From Medicago truncatula (Eukaryota; Streptophyta; Magnoliopsida; Fabales; Fabaceae): a DNA stretch of 64,000 nucleotides. The position numbers and the translations under genes were made by a program. The stretch is from assembly GCF_003473485.1 (NCBI RefSeq), contig NC_053045.1, forward strand, positions 53,424,494 to 53,488,493, written 5' to 3'. Positions 11,512 through 24,230 of this stretch are shown piece after piece. Position 1 is the first letter of the stretch. Every line of letters begins with the position of its first letter. A model generated the notes under the pieces. The model saw only the letters and a list, made by a program, of their open reading frames with translations, did no database searches and was not told the origin of the DNA.

Positions 11512-13571
11512 CCGAGCCTCTAACTCAGCAATTCTTTGCAAGGACACATGTTCAATGCAAGCACGGCGCTTACGTTCTTCTTCTAGCAGACCTGTAAGTT
11601 GGTATCTCAGCTCTGCCATTTCCTGAACTAAGTCCTCTGCTTCTTCTTTTGCCCTCAACTTTTCCACTCTTAATTCTTCCTAGTAAAGGAAGTTAAAAAA
11701 TTATATATATACATATATCTCCAATAGCAAAAGAATTACTTTAATCATGCAATTACGTCAAAAAAAACTTGTTATCTTATGTGTTTAACAAACTCACAAA
11801 GAGACTTCAATGATTAAGCTTAAATCAATAGTCGTACCTTGAGTTTCTCCACAAGAAACTCATATTCTTGGATCTGACAGGACATCTCTATCTTCCCTTT
11901 TAATTCTGATGCTGGATCTAATTTCATTGCCAAAATACCAAGGAGTGGACCCAATATTTCTCCATAAATTCTGTGGAAATATTACGAAATGATCACTAGA
12001 AAGGTTAATGAAAGTATACCTCAAATTGTGAACACAAAATGAAAACAATGAGGTACCACCATTATCACTAACATTTAGTGAAGAAGACGGCAATCAAGTC
12101 TTTCCATACATAACTGTCCATATGGAAACAATGAGGTACCACCATTATCACCAACGTTTAGTGAAAAAGACAGTAATCAAGTCTTTTCCATACATAACTA
12201 TCCGTATAGCCATATTTAAAGCTAGTTTGGATAAAGTTTTCCACAAGTACTTACAGAAAAGTAAAATCAAAACGATTTTCAAAAGCCATGAGTACTTTAA
12301 CTAATGACTTCTCTCATAAGTTGAACCTTCATTATTTTCAGAAGCTCTCTCACTTAGCTTCTTCATAAACACTTAAAAACTAACAGTTAACACTTACAGT
12401 ACCAGTTCTTAAAAATAAAATAAAAAAACACTTACAGTACCAGACATTATGTAAAAATGGAAATTTAATATGAAAAACACTATGAAAAGTAAATTGAGAA
12501 ACCCTATTTCCATTTTATTCATTTGAAATAGAAGAAGTGACAATTCCACTCTCTTATCTATCAAATAGAAGATCAAGCCAAATTAAATGCAAGAGTAAAT
12601 AGGCGACCACAACGAAACCTAATTAAAATAACTGGACAAATTTCGCGTATAACTCGTCATACACATTAGTATATTACAAAACTTCAAAATTTGTACCTTG
12701 TGTCATATGCTTTGCTCCTTTCTTTGCTCACAGGAAACTGATCCTTGATTTGCGGTCTATCCTTGTTTTCCAGCCATTCTTCAACCTTTTGAGAAAATAA
12801 TATACTACTCATGTTGGCAGTGTCAAGCTTCTCTTTAATTATTTTATTTTCTTCATTCAGAGAGATGATGGTTTTATGTGCATCTTGCAATGCATCCTGT
12901 AACTCGTCAATCAATCTACTCATTCTACTATTTTCTTCTAGAGTTTCATCCTGAATCTTCTTGGCCTCGAATAAATTCTGTTCCAAGGCCATCATTTCGA
13001 GCTTCATACTCTCGACTTCAAACTGAGACTCTAATGCCATTGACGAAAATGATTCATCCAGTCTCTCTATAGACAAACCTGACTGCTCTAATTCCACTTC
13101 TTTAGTCTCTAGTTCCTGAATCAAGGTAAACTGCTCTGAATTGGATATTTTCAGCTCCTCCCTTAAGCTGAAAACTTGTTTTCGTAAATCTTCAGTCTCT
13201 TTAAATTTCAATTCAAGAACACGAACACGCTCTTCTAGATAGTTCACTTCTGTGTTTTTTGTACTAAGTTGATCCTGAAGATAATCTGTATAAAAATTGA
13301 AATCAAATTATGCCTATTAAAGAGCACCTATTTCTGTGACTAAGCAATCAAATTCATAACAAAATACCTATTTCTTGAGAACAATTCAGCAGCTCTTTTT
13401 CCAAGTTTTGGATGTATTTCTTATCTTCCATATGAGCACTTTTCTAGTATATGTATGAATGTCATAAATAAGATTGAATTCCAAATTATATGAAAGCTAG
13501 TAATGATTAATTGATAATGCAATGAAGCAAAAGGGTTACCTCTCTGTCTCTGAATATTGTTCCAATTTCCT
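11512..13571 (-). CDS. Coiled-coil protein of unknown function (ends uncertain)
   Basis: Exons in transcript order are 13571-13540, 13438-13368, 13285-12697, 11970-11838 and 11679-11512; all junctions are GT-AG and keep frame. The product is almost wholly heptad-rich coiled coil (NYLEERVRVLELKFKETEDL and similar), broken once by a short hydrophobic segment (YGEILGPLLGILAMKL), then ends in a second coil (AELRYQLTGLLEEERKRR). It resembles plant proteins labelled myosin heavy chain-related or USO1-like; no function is known to me. The first in-frame Met in these exons is at 13431-13429, so either upstream exons are missing from my model or translation starts there. After the last exon (LQRIAELEAR) no convincing terminal exon was found. 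The gene may be intact with short ends I cannot see, or 5'/3' decayed. Confidence 0.7.
12043..12205 (+). repeat. 83-bp tandem duplication inside an intron
   Basis: The segment beginning aaacaatgaggtaccacc at 12043 recurs at 12126, with scattered substitutions (cactaacattt versus caccaacgttt). It lies in the 726-base intron between the third and fourth exons of the coiled-coil gene. Confidence 0.85.
12390..12443 (+). mobile_element. Ultrashort A-rich insertion
   Basis: A perfect 16-bp direct repeat acacttacagtaccag (12390-12405 and 12428-12443) flanks the 22-nt A-rich segment at 12406-12427, which starts ttctt. It lies in an intron of the coiled-coil gene. Confidence 0.7.
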
Positions 13572-15255
13572 CTGCAATTAAGGTATCACTTGTGACATTT
13601 ATGCAAGCAAATTCGAAACCTTTGTGATGTTGATTTCCAGATAATACTAATTTGTGGGAACACTTTGTTCAAACTAGCAAAATGGAAATTCTGAGTAAAA
13701 AATATGAATACTACCGATGATTCAGAGATTTTGAAAATACGATGATGATAAATGTGAAAGGCCTTGAAATTGCCAATACGCTGGATTTCGGCCCACACAG
13801 TATCACTCGTGAAAAACTAACCCACGATTACTTTTCACACCCCTGTAGTGACTTCAAAATAGTTTTTGACATTGAGAAAAACAGAAATATATTCCATTAT
13901 ACAATAAATAAATAAATCATATTTACCTTCTTGAATTGACTAAATATTTTACAATTCAAAACTAATTTTTAATTCCACAAAATTCTATGGTTCATAATGT
14001 GTACATTTTTTTCTTTCAATTTTTAGAATTTATCATATCCTTAATAATCAAGTTTTCTAAAACACATTGTTTTTTTTTACATACTTCAAATATCAAAACT
14101 TTTTTTTTTCCGTAAAGAACTTATATATTTTGGTAAATTAAACTTTCAATTTTCTAAAATATACTTTTCTATCGAATTCGAGTATACGGACGGAGTCATA
14201 AAAATATTTGAAGAAAATTTTGGAAAAATGAATTTTTTATTTAATTACTTTTTTTTTGGGTGTTTCATAGGGTCTCTTAAGGATAGAGCGAATAGCTGTG
14301 ATGCGAGGGGTATGTTGTATTGTATGAACTATGAAGTATATAATATAATTATTGAAAAAATTATTAATCATTTCCGGTTTAAAAGTACACTTTCAGTACC
14401 ACAAGAAAGTTGATATGTAGGAGTTTCGGTTTGAGTTCGAAATTTTTGGTTGATATGTACATTTAAAGTATGTCCGTGTAGGCTGTAGCCACCGGAAAAC
14501 TTGATAAACAATGAACTTCCAAATAGTTTGTAGTATGTATCATCCAAATAGCACCAAGAAATTAACAAGCAGATGGACTGTGACTGATTATGAAAGTCAG
14601 TAACATGATTCATCAGCAGCACTGATTCCATTAAAGTGAAAACTAGAAACAATTAAGAGTATTAACAATGCACACTATGTTGGGTTCCGTAACAGAAATG
14701 CAGAAGCTATTGAAGTTAATAGTACGTGACGTGATAAATATATGTAAAGAAAAAGTGAGTCTGACATAAATGATACTAGAATAAAAATAAAAGCAATTAA
14801 GTTAAGATAGGAAATTCAAAGAAGAGAAAGTGACACCATTAAAAGGAAAAACCCGTGTAATTAGAAGGATTAAAGAGATTGGAGTCGGTAGAGTGGGTAG
14901 TGCGTAGTCACATTTTTGTATTCTTCCATGGACTAAGATGCAAGCCATAAAGGAAAACCAGTTAAGACTTCTGAGTCTCATAATGTGAAGTTTTGGTGTA
15001 ATGTTAGATTTGAATATGATGTCATCATGCTAACATTGACCAGAAAGTACCATTACATTAATTCAATGCCAAAATTTTCAATAAGTGAGATGTTGATTTA
15101 ATAAGTTCAATTTTGTTTTTGTCAAACTTTGATTTGGGAATGGCACTATAAGTAATGTTTCCATGACTTATAGACATTTCGAACCCTGCCCTGCGCAACT
15201 GTGTGTTAAGCTCATGGGTAACAATTATATACTATTTTTTGTGATTAATCAACTA

Positions 15256-15295
15256 TAGTATAATTTCACCTCTAAAAAAAACTAGTGTTATTTCA
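15256..15295 (+). mobile_element. Ultrashort A-tailed insertion
   Basis: The insert cctctaaaaaaaac (15269-15282) lies between 13-bp direct repeats tagtataatttca and tagtgttatttca (two mismatches). Its cctct stub equals the bases before the A-run of the LINE ending at 36650. Confidence 0.5.
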
Positions 15296-15557
15296 GAACA
15301 CACATACACAAACTACTATCTCCCCTCTGACATCAAGAACGGTCCAATGTTAAATTAAAAAGTGAATTGAATCGGAAATCCCAAGATCCAATAAAAGCTG
15401 AACTAATCATTTGTTGTTTGTTTCACGACACCTACCATGTAATTTGATTGCCACATGTTCATTTTTTAGTGCATGGATCACATTGTTATCAAGACTTCAT
15501 CTCATCTTAATCTTCATTTCATTATTATTTTATCGTAATGTTGTTATTAAATTGTGC

Positions 15558-15560
<3 letters not shown>

Positions 15561-15589
<29 letters not shown>
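15561..15589. repeat. TA dinucleotide microsatellite
   Basis: About 14 uninterrupted TA units. Confidence 0.95.
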
Positions 15590-15592
<3 letters not shown>

Positions 15593-16208
15593 CATTTTCA
15601 GGAATCAAACTTCTAAATGAATACCATTGACTCTATCCATAAACTAAGTTGACAGGCTACCAAGTTTTTTTTTGCTTCGATCTGATACAGACTTTACCTT
15701 TTTTAATATAGAAAAAAATTATACCAATATAGAGGATGATGTAAGGCTGATATGTGGAATAACGATTTAATACAAAAACATTATTAACACTTTCATTTAG
15801 ACTTTATTTTCTATATATTAAACTGCAGCAGCCGTAATGTATGTGTACACATAACAATGTGAAGAAGAAAGTATAGCAGTTATTCTCAAAACTTATAATT
15901 ATTAAAGACTGAGTTAATTAGTAACTACTATAAAATTAGGCCATTTGTGAAAATATATCAGTTTCAACTTTCTAATGTTTGAATTATTATTTTTTTGACT
16001 GGTTGTTTGAATAATCTTATCAGGGACATATATAGTATCAACTAACTACCTATTTTAGATCCTTCGCAAAAAGGACTATCTCTATCTGTTTTGTTTGACT
16101 TTAGAGTTGCTATAAATGTAGAAAGCAGGAATTCTAATGCACATTTTACACAAGAAACTTCCTTCAATCACATGGTATTTAGGTCTTTGAAAAGCTAAAA
16201 CCAACACA

Positions 16209-16250
16209 ATGTAAATTATTAGAGCCATTAAAAAAAAATGTAAATTATTA
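16209..16250 (+). mobile_element. Ultrashort A-tailed insertion
   Basis: A perfect 13-bp repeat atgtaaattatta (16209-16221 and 16238-16250) flanks the 16-nt insert gagccattaaaaaaaa (16222-16237). Confidence 0.65.
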
Positions 16251-16459
16251 TTATTAAGCTATTTAATAAAATTTCCAAGCTATTTTTATTTATTTTCTAT
16301 TTAAATATAACACAGGAGGAGACGAAAGCAACTTCAGAGCATCAAAGTGAGATGTACCCATTTTGGCAAAAAAATCAGCACACTACTAGTACTGCCCAAC
16401 TTTTTTTTATGGGTACCAAAAAACAATTCTCCTTTAAAATTCCAATGTCACATTGAATA

Positions 16460-16804
16460 AAATAAGGTAAACTTCCAAATATCTTAAAGTTTGGTTGAGT
16501 ATTTGTATTTTGTAGGTAAAGTTTGGGAATGGATCCTCTCATGTCATATGATATTCCATTAAAATCTTCACCTTCTATTATAAAAGAGAGAGAATTTTTT
16601 TTTACAAAAAGTGTGATTCAGTAATAGAGATGTTCGACATTTTAGAAAACATTAGAAAAAATAAATTGAGAGAATTCATTTCCTTAATATATTCATTCAA
16701 AATTTTAATTTATTTTAGAATAAATTAATAAAAAAAAATGATATGATATTAAATGATTGATACATACTCGACCAAACTTTGAGGTAGGAGCGTATTTACT
16801 TAAA
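16460..16804. mobile_element. Terminal-inverted-repeat element, class unclear
   Basis: The left part carries aaagtttggttgagtat (16487-16503); the right part carries its near-perfect inverse, atactcgaccaaacttt (near 16764-16780). Similarity extends outward on both sides to about ggtaaact and agtaaata. The interior is AT-rich without coding capacity. I could not define a target duplication, so the ends are approximate. Confidence 0.55.
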
Positions 16805-18464
16805 TTTATCATAAAAATGTTGTGCAATTTTATATTTATAAAGTGTTTCTTTATCTTATATCACTTTAACAGATAAATAAATACATGAAATATAACATTT
16901 AAAAAAAGAACTCATTTGAGTTGAGAGAAATAGCTGCCTAACTAGTAACTAAAAAAAGCACTGTTCAGATAGCATAGCTTTCATAACAATTTGTTCTTTG
17001 CATTGCAACAGTGCACAAAACAATTAACTAACTGCATCATCTGCCACTACCAATAAAACCAAGTAAGCTCAGTACTCCCTCCATACTAGTGACCAAATGC
17101 CATGCCATGTTGCCAACAAATGCCGCTTAAATTAGTTGTATGTGACGTATTAAAAAGCACATATGTATTGCTCCACTTTCTTTCAACTGGTTAGCACAAA
17201 ATAGCAATCCAAATCAATTGGTACACCTTACCCTTCCTCCATTACACTTTATACTATGTCAAAACATTAATGTCATTTTAATAGAAAAGAAAAAGGGATT
17301 TAGGTGGTAAAGATTCAACTCATATTTCATAAGGACTTGAATTTTAATCTCGTTTCCAATGTGACAATTTTGTTAGTGGATATTATGCAAGTATCTTTAT
17401 CGATACTCTTTGAGCCTTCAATATTTTTCTTGATCCTAGTAAACCTCCGAGAACCGACTCGCCTAAATTATATTTAATCGAAGAAAGAGTGATAATATAA
17501 AGGTTGAGCTTAATTTTATTGTGAGCTTAAGTTTGTGGTGCTGTAAATTAACTTTGTTACATTAGATTGTAGTGGTCCAGCTATCCAACTCACTATCTTG
17601 ATGAATTATTAATAATAGTAATTAGTGAGAAGGATTTATTAGCACACCACTTGTGTGCCTGCGAAGTAAAGAGAAGGAAACAAGAGATGGATGGGTAGTC
17701 AGGTTTTATGGTAGGTGACTAAACAACCACCTTTGAGCTCACATGCTTTCTTTATGTTGTATGTAGTATTATAAAATCAACCTTTCTATCTCTTCATGTG
17801 TAATAAAATCACTTCTAGTACCTATCCCCATTTTTCAACCCCTCATTCATTTCATTGTCTTTGATGCAAAGATAAATATAAATAGTTACCCCACAACACA
17901 AGCATGTCACTTTTGGAATTTATACAATTTAAGTACATCTCTAGGATGCAAGATCTGATCAAAGTGGGTGAAAATAACACAACTGTATACACTACACAAA
18001 ATTTGTTAGAATTTATTCCTTTAGTATCTAAGAGAAGTTCCAAGTAGACATCTCAGTTAGTTTCACAGTTCAAACACTGACAACTAACATTACCACTAAT
18101 AGTCATGCACAAATTATGAACTAAGTACCAATATCAATATAACATACAGAATCCCAAAAACAAAAAGGAAAAGAAAAGGAGGAAAGTTCATCTCACTTAC
18201 TACTTGAAAAAAAAAATCTAAAATGAAAAAAACAGAAATACCTTGGGAGAAGAATACATGAATCCTGTAAAGAATGAATGAAATAAATGCAGAACTATTT
18301 CTATACAGTTTTAAATCTTCACTTTGAATCCTGACTCGCTCGAACAATTTTTTACTTACTTCTCGGTCGAACGTCAGATTATGTGGGCCCCGTTCCCTCG
18401 AGGAGCATCGAAGGGTTAAGACCAAAAAAATTCACTCTTATGAAGTTTAGCTAGATATGAGTCC

Positions 18465-20015
18465 CTACCCTACCAGTGCCTCTTGATTATGGTTGCCTTC
18501 AACTATCCACCAAGGTCTGTTAGAATCAGCATGACTGTTACTTTCTTCCTCAGTAGCAGCAGGAAGATTAAGATCAAGAAAGTCCCTAATCTGTGGAACT
18601 TGTTCCTCAAGTACAACTCTACTCTCAGAACCAGTAGCAACAATATGAGATCTTTTATGTCCACCTAAGGCTTGACCAGATTGAAAAACCTTAAAGCAAA
18701 TTGGACACTCATGATGCCCTTTAATCTTCTTCTTGGAATCTCGAACTGTTTCTCTTTCTCCCATATTTTGAACATATTCAATGTTATCACTTATCTTCAT
18801 GAGCTTGCTTTCAGTTGTTGGTTCATGATGGGAGAGATCAGTTTCAAATTCAATGCTGTTTTCACTGCTCTCAATCTTAGAAGCAAAACACCCTTTGTTC
18901 TTTTTATGACTAGCTCTATGACCTCCAAGAGCTTGATAAGAATGAAAGATTTTGTTACAAGTAGTACACTCAAACTTTCCTCTCTTATTAAAATTCTTGA
19001 TAAATTCATCTTCATGATCATGATGAGGGTTGTTCACAGAACTCCTTATAGTAGCTGACTTTGATAGAACTGATTCTGTTCCATTGACTCTGCTTTTCCC
19101 ATTTTCAACTTCTGAATCTTCCAATGTAGACAGATAATCAAGCTCAGATTTTGTGGATTTGAGAAACCCTTTGATGGAAACTCCAGTTTTGATCATCTTG
19201 AATCCTTTTTCAGTATCCAAAATCTCTAAACTTTTCCCTTTGAACTTGAAATTCTTGGAAACAGAATTGCCTAACTCATACTTCTTGTTCTCACTTTGCT
19301 TCATCAACTTTGCAATATTAGCATCAAATTTAGTAACAAGATTAGTTCGAACGGAAGATCGAGCTTCAAAGTAAACAGAATTATTATCAGAGGATTCAGC
19401 AGCAAGATAATGAAGACCACTCCAAGGACTAACATCTCTACTAAGCATAATCAAGCTCATAGCAACTTCTTCTTGCTCATGTTCAACCTCAGAAACAGAA
19501 GAAGAAGCTGTTGCAGTAGCTACCATGTTATACCTTGTTCTTGTTCTCTTTGATCTTTTCTTCCTATTTGGAGCAGTGATTTCATTATCAGATTGAACAT
19601 CTTTAGCATCATTAGTCCATGAATCTTGATCTTCCAAGCTGTTAGAAACTCTTTCTTTCTCTGAATGACACTTCATGTGACCGAACAAAGCTTGCCAAGA
19701 GTGAAAACATTTTCCACACTCTTTGCAGAATTTGTCATACACATAACTATCTTCACTTGAATCTGCAATTCTCTTTCTCCACGTCTTCTTTGGATTCTCT
19801 CTTAAACCATAGCTACCATTAGTTGCAGCTTCAGAACCAATGCTATCATTCTTTTTTGTTGAAAATATAAGCTGCTTTTCTTTGTGTTCTGCTTTTTCAG
19901 CTGATAAGTTGTTGATATGAGACCTCATGTGACCTCCTAAAGATCTACCACAAGGAAAGCTTTTGCTACAGAATTTGCAAGCATGTTTGAATTCTTGAAT
20001 TTGATCTTCTTCCAT
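18465..20015 (-). CDS. Q-type C2H2 zinc-finger repressor, ZAT family, four fingers
   Basis: One uninterrupted frame of 516 aa from the ATG at 20015 to TAG at 18465; intronless structure is normal for this family. Four C2H2 fingers: about residues 13-33 (variant core GRSLGGH), 97-117 (WQALFGH), 350-370 (YQALGGH) and 437-457 (GQALGGH). Three carry the plant-specific QAL core. A basic stretch [11 protein letters not shown] (151-161) is a likely nuclear signal, [13 protein letters not shown] (182-194) is the family L-box, and DLNLP (481-485) is an EAR motif that recruits TOPLESS-type co-repressors. The protein is therefore expected to repress transcription in the nucleus, often in stress responses; the target genes are unknown. 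It matches the ZAT1/4/9 type rather than two-finger ZAT10/12. Confidence 0.93.
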   Translation of the reverse strand: MEEDQIQEFKHACKFCSKSFPCGRSLGGHMRSHINNLSAEKAEHKEKQLIFSTKKNDSIGSEAATNGSYGLRENPKKTWRKRIADSSEDSYVYDKFCKECGKCFHSWQALFGHMKCHSEKERVSNSLEDQDSWTNDAKDVQSDNEITAPNRKKRSKRTRTRYNMVATATASSSVSEVEHEQEEVAMSLIMLSRDVSPWSGLHYLAAESSDNNSVYFEARSSVRTNLVTKFDANIAKLMKQSENKKYELGNSVSKNFKFKGKSLEILDTEKGFKMIKTGVSIKGFLKSTKSELDYLSTLEDSEVENGKSRVNGTESVLSKSATIRSSVNNPHHDHEDEFIKNFNKRGKFECTTCNKIFHSYQALGGHRASHKKNKGCFASKIESSENSIEFETDLSHHEPTTESKLMKISDNIEYVQNMGERETVRDSKKKIKGHHECPICFKVFQSGQALGGHKRSHIVATGSESRVVLEEQVPQIRDFLDLNLPAATEEESNSHADSNRPWWIVEGNHNQEALVG

Positions 20016-20142
20016 TGAAAACAGATCAAAAAGGAAAAGGAAAAGAAGGAAAAGTGTGAGAAGTTAGATCAGAATTGAATAGAGCTAAAAAACTGCATCA
20101 CTTGAACAAAATTCAAAGGTAGTGCAAGATCTAAGGCAGAAA

Positions 20143-20190
20143 AAGAAAGAAAGAAAGAAAGAAAGAGTGGCAAGAGAGAGAGAGAGAGAA
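20143..20190. repeat. AAAG and GA microsatellites in the zinc-finger 5' leader
   Basis: Runs of aaag units are followed by about seven ga units, on the leader side of the zinc-finger start. On the transcribed strand these read as CTTT and TC repeats, a common feature of plant 5' leaders and a possible GAGA-factor (BPC) site. Confidence 0.85.
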
Positions 20191-20470
20191 TGAATGAGTA
20201 GTGAAGCAAAGCAACTTTGGTTATGGTTACTACTATTAGTAGTAGTAGCTTCTTGGGTAGTTGAGTTTTGAAGAAAAAATCAAAACTTGAAGAGTTGTAT
20301 TGTATTGTGTTGTTAACTTTGTTGCTAATGATGGATATTAACAAGCTAAGGCAAAGAGAGAAAAACAAAACAAAACAAAAAATAGTGTTTATTAAGCGTT
20401 GATTTCTCTCTTCCACTCTTTCTTTTTTTCTCACTATATTTGGAGGAGAAATCCATGCATGGAAGCAAAG

Positions 20471-20489
20471 ATTATTATTATTATTATTA

Positions 20490-20518
<29 letters not shown>
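20471..20518. repeat. ATT triplet repeat plus 28-base A-run
   Basis: About seven att units run directly into an unbroken A homopolymer in the upstream region of the zinc-finger gene. Homopolymer length may be uncertain in assembly. Confidence 0.9.
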
Positions 20519-20520
<2 letters not shown>

Positions 20521-20609
20521 GGAGGATAGCATGACAGCACGTGTACTCAACTAAGTATGTTACGCTACTCTTGATCCAATGGTTTAAGATTTATCCACGT
20601 AAGCTGGGT

Positions 20610-20619
20610 CTATATATAG
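20610..20619 (-). promoter_or_regulatory. Candidate TATA box of the zinc-finger gene
   Basis: The palindromic ctatatatag would place the transcription start near 20580, giving a leader of about 560 bases. An ACGT core (ccacgtaa, 20595-20602) lies next to it, and a G-box-like cacgtg lies near 20539. Position and motif support only. Confidence 0.45.
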
Positions 20620-23600
20620 GTTAGGGAACCCTACAAAAAAAACTAACTTAAATTTGCAACTATATATTGATATTGATATTCTTTACTTTGTCTTGCTATT
20701 GAGATTGAGAAAATGCCTCCACTCTTTCTCTTTCTCTCTCTCACACACACACTCTTCAAATGTAAGGTTCCACTCTTCGGCCGTTATTCTTTGGACTTTC
20801 TATTAGTGAAGTGGTTTTTATTATTTTTATGATTTTAATAAAGATTTTCATGTGGGTCCTCTATCCATTTGCTTGCTTCATTTCCCAATCAACATGCTAT
20901 GTCACTGTTTATTGATTCTCCTTAGCTGCATTATAAGGTCTATTTGGTAATAAACCATGCAAAAATATTTTTGGTGGGGTCATTTTCTAGTTCTGCTATA
21001 TTATATATATATTTTGTTTTAATTTCAACTTCTTCTTATTCTTATTATATGGTCGGTTCAATTGATCCTTTCATAGCTTAAATACAAATCTCTTTTTTTT
21101 TTTTTTTTTACTTTTTTAATTTAAGTCATGGACCATTGTAATAGATGAACTATGGGAATGTGATACCACCAAATCATGTAAGTCAGGGACTAGCTTAGTA
21201 GAGGAATAGTAATGCAACTAAAAATTGGAACATTTATGTGAGTCCAAGAGTATATCACCATGACCTGCCTCTTGTTGTCTTAATTTAAATTTGTTATTTG
21301 TTATAATATATATATCCTTTTGGAATCGTAGATATAAAGTATTGTAAATGCCATCTTTGATCCCAAAGGCCACAATGATACAGCTAAGTTCTCTTGGCAT
21401 GACAGGAATTGTTTAAATTGGTTAGGTTGCTTCTAAAAATACATGTTATGTTTGATGCAGAGAGGTTAGAGTTGGTTATTCACACTGGCTGGCTACTCAG
21501 TATGCTAGTTGGACACTTTGATACCATACCATAGCAGTAATCCAAAACATCTTTAAATTTTACTTTTATACCTTTCTTCTTTTTTCATAACAATTTTATG
21601 CCTTCTTTTAATTTTTAATATCTTGGAACCTTATGTGTTCAGCATGTTAAAAAACTTCGTACCTATAACGTAACAAAAATACTAGTAGCTTTTTTGCAAT
21701 ACTTATTAGTTATATGACTATTTTTATAGATGAATCTTAAATGTGTGCAGTGTCAGTGTGTGTCTACTAGTACTGTCCACATTATGCATGTTTCTATGTA
21801 TACTACATGTATAATGTACCAGTATAGCACCTATCATTCACAAGGTACGATTATATACAAAATCAGTTGCAGCAATATGATTAATAGCTTAACAACTTTA
21901 AAGTATTGTCTTAGATATCAGCCATCACCAAATACACCAATAATAAACAATTAATACAAGCTGTCTAGCGTCGTGACTCGTGTGACTGGTTTATTTAATC
22001 ATGACCATAGTGCAATGCATCAAAATTTATGACTTCGTGTTTGATAAATGTATGACTTCTCTAACAATTAAACTTAAGTGGTTAATAAGTTACGATTAAT
22101 ATTTTGAGATGAATCTTTAATGGAAATGATTTTCTACCAACTTTTTATTTATCTTTTAACCGAACTCTAAATTATCAAGCCAGCACGCAAGAAGCTTTAT
22201 GAAAGTAGGATTGAAGCAAAACCATATATAGATCAAGAAGATATGCCGGCATATTTTTCCTAATTAGATCAAAGCCGGCCATGTTCATTGCAGTAATCGT
22301 AACATGAATGTCTTATTATAAGTGTTAATGTTATGACTCCATACAGCAACCTCTCCGTAATTACTACACTTAATCTGTGTCCCTTTTTGCCGGCAACTTA
22401 GTACACTACCTAGCTGTATTTGTCAATTTTTATCATTTTTGTTTTCTTCTCCTACTTTTAATTTATATGGATTATTTGCTAGAGATAAATAATTAAATTC
22501 ATGTACAAATGGATTAGAGGATCTGAAGATTAGAGTATGCTATTGCTATATGTTCGAAATGGTATGATTGGACTTTTTATCATCCGCATTAATTTTGTAT
22601 TAGGAGAATCATGTGCAGGCGCATAATGTATGCGGTGTGCCTAGCAGCTAGCTACCACACACACTCGATGTGCACTCCATATTTTTTAGCCCATATCTTC
22701 TGTATAATGTAACATGTTATGCCTTTTTTTGATATATCAATATGAACTAACTCACTTCAATTATACACGTCTACGTTATAGCTGGATTTATGAAGAAATA
22801 AATACATTTTCAAGATGCTTGACAAAGTCTTCTGAGTAGATTTAATTTCTCAGAAATTTGAGTAATAATTTTGATGCATTCAAGCTTATTCCAATTCGCC
22901 ACTTATTTTGCTTTCTTTTTTTATATTTAAAAAAATATTCGAATAATCATGAAATTTTGAGATCACATACCTAATAAGTCAATAAAAGTAAATTTGTGCT
23001 AAATGCTAATGGACTAAAAGAGAGTTGTCAAGTTGCTAAGAAATTGAATAACATGATTCAACTTTCGTTGTTGGTACAAAGATCTCGTTGATGAGTAATG
23101 TATAAGTATTTTGTGAACACTATTATTTACTGTGATATTACAAGTGTCAATTAAAGTTTCTCATTTGATGAAAAAGTTGAATTTGAGCAAACATTAAAGT
23201 AAGATGATCTATAAATTCAATATTCAAAAGATTTTGGTGAAGATATATATACAATCTCACTTGTGTGGTTGTTCTTAATTTAATGAAATGATTTAACATA
23301 ATGAGATTCTCGTTCATATATCCAACATTATTTAACTCCTAAAGACGTATTCTAATATGATGAACCCCATAATCTAAATCACCTAATAATTTTTTATACA
23401 AAAATAGTTGCACTCAGTAGAACTAGTACCCTTTGTTACTATGTACAATTCCATGCAAACAAATACAAGTCTAACAAAACTCACTAGGTACAAATAAAAA
23501 ATTTGGGGTCTAGCAAAGAAATTGAAATAAATGTAAGTAAACAAAATTAAGAGAGAATACAGGTGAGCATGTATGTAATTTGCATAGAAGTGGTTGAGCT

Positions 23601-24181
23601 ATGCTAAGTGGTAATATACTAGAGTACCATATACAGAGCAAAAGCTTCACTTGAGAGGTAAGATTGTCAGCTATCTAGAATTGACACATACAACTGGAAA
23701 AAGGTTCAAAAAATAATATTGAACACTCATTATTAGTATTGTGTTCTACTCTATTGTGTATTTAGCATATGATACCTTCCTTAAGGTTTATGCTAGCTTA
23801 ACCATTTCAAATGCTACCAATCCAATCCGTGATTAAGTCCCATAAACACTGTCGGTGGTAGATAATAGAGTGATTAGCCTTACACGTGCTTAATAGTTTA
23901 GACAGAGCTTCCCTTTGCTCACCTCTTTAACAACCTCTACTTAGCTTTTTATTTTTATTTTTTAATCATATCATAGATCTAGATTCATTTCGTGTCTATT
24001 GTCTTAAATTTCAAACTACCCCTGAAATTACTTTTGGACAATTATAAATTCATATCACATAGTACTCTTGATTAAGCTCCATAATATTACTATTTTTTAT
24101 GGAAGTCATATATAATGCAAGATATAGAAAAGTAATATACAAATTGTATTGATAATGAAAATTGAGGATCCTCGATTACAT

Positions 24182-24230
24182 GAAGGGATACAAGTTTTCC
24201 CTAAAAAAAGAAAAGAAGGGATACAAGTTT
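24182..24230 (+). mobile_element. Ultrashort A-tailed insertion
   Basis: A perfect 16-bp direct repeat gaagggatacaagttt (24182-24197 and 24215-24230) flanks the 17-nt insert tccctaaaaaaagaaaa. This is one of the clearest examples in the window. Confidence 0.75.

Larger units (their letters stand above)
13800..18464. other. Intergenic region between coiled-coil and zinc-finger genes
   Basis: No coding exon is supported. Open frames at 14228-14413, 14368-14652, 15411-15620, 17852-18043 and 18114-18425 lack domains and run through homopolymers. The stretch contains a TA microsatellite, two ultrashort A-tailed insertions and a terminal-inverted-repeat element, listed separately. The part next to 18465 is probably 3' UTR of the zinc-finger gene. 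Confidence 0.5.

Noticed and set aside
18672-19553. Several open frames opposite the zinc-finger gene
   Set aside because: They are complements of the zinc-finger coding sequence and show no domains.
22238-22251. Palindrome atatgccggcatat as a regulatory site
   Set aside because: A single 14-bp palindrome in a gene desert, with no gene nearby and no second copy.
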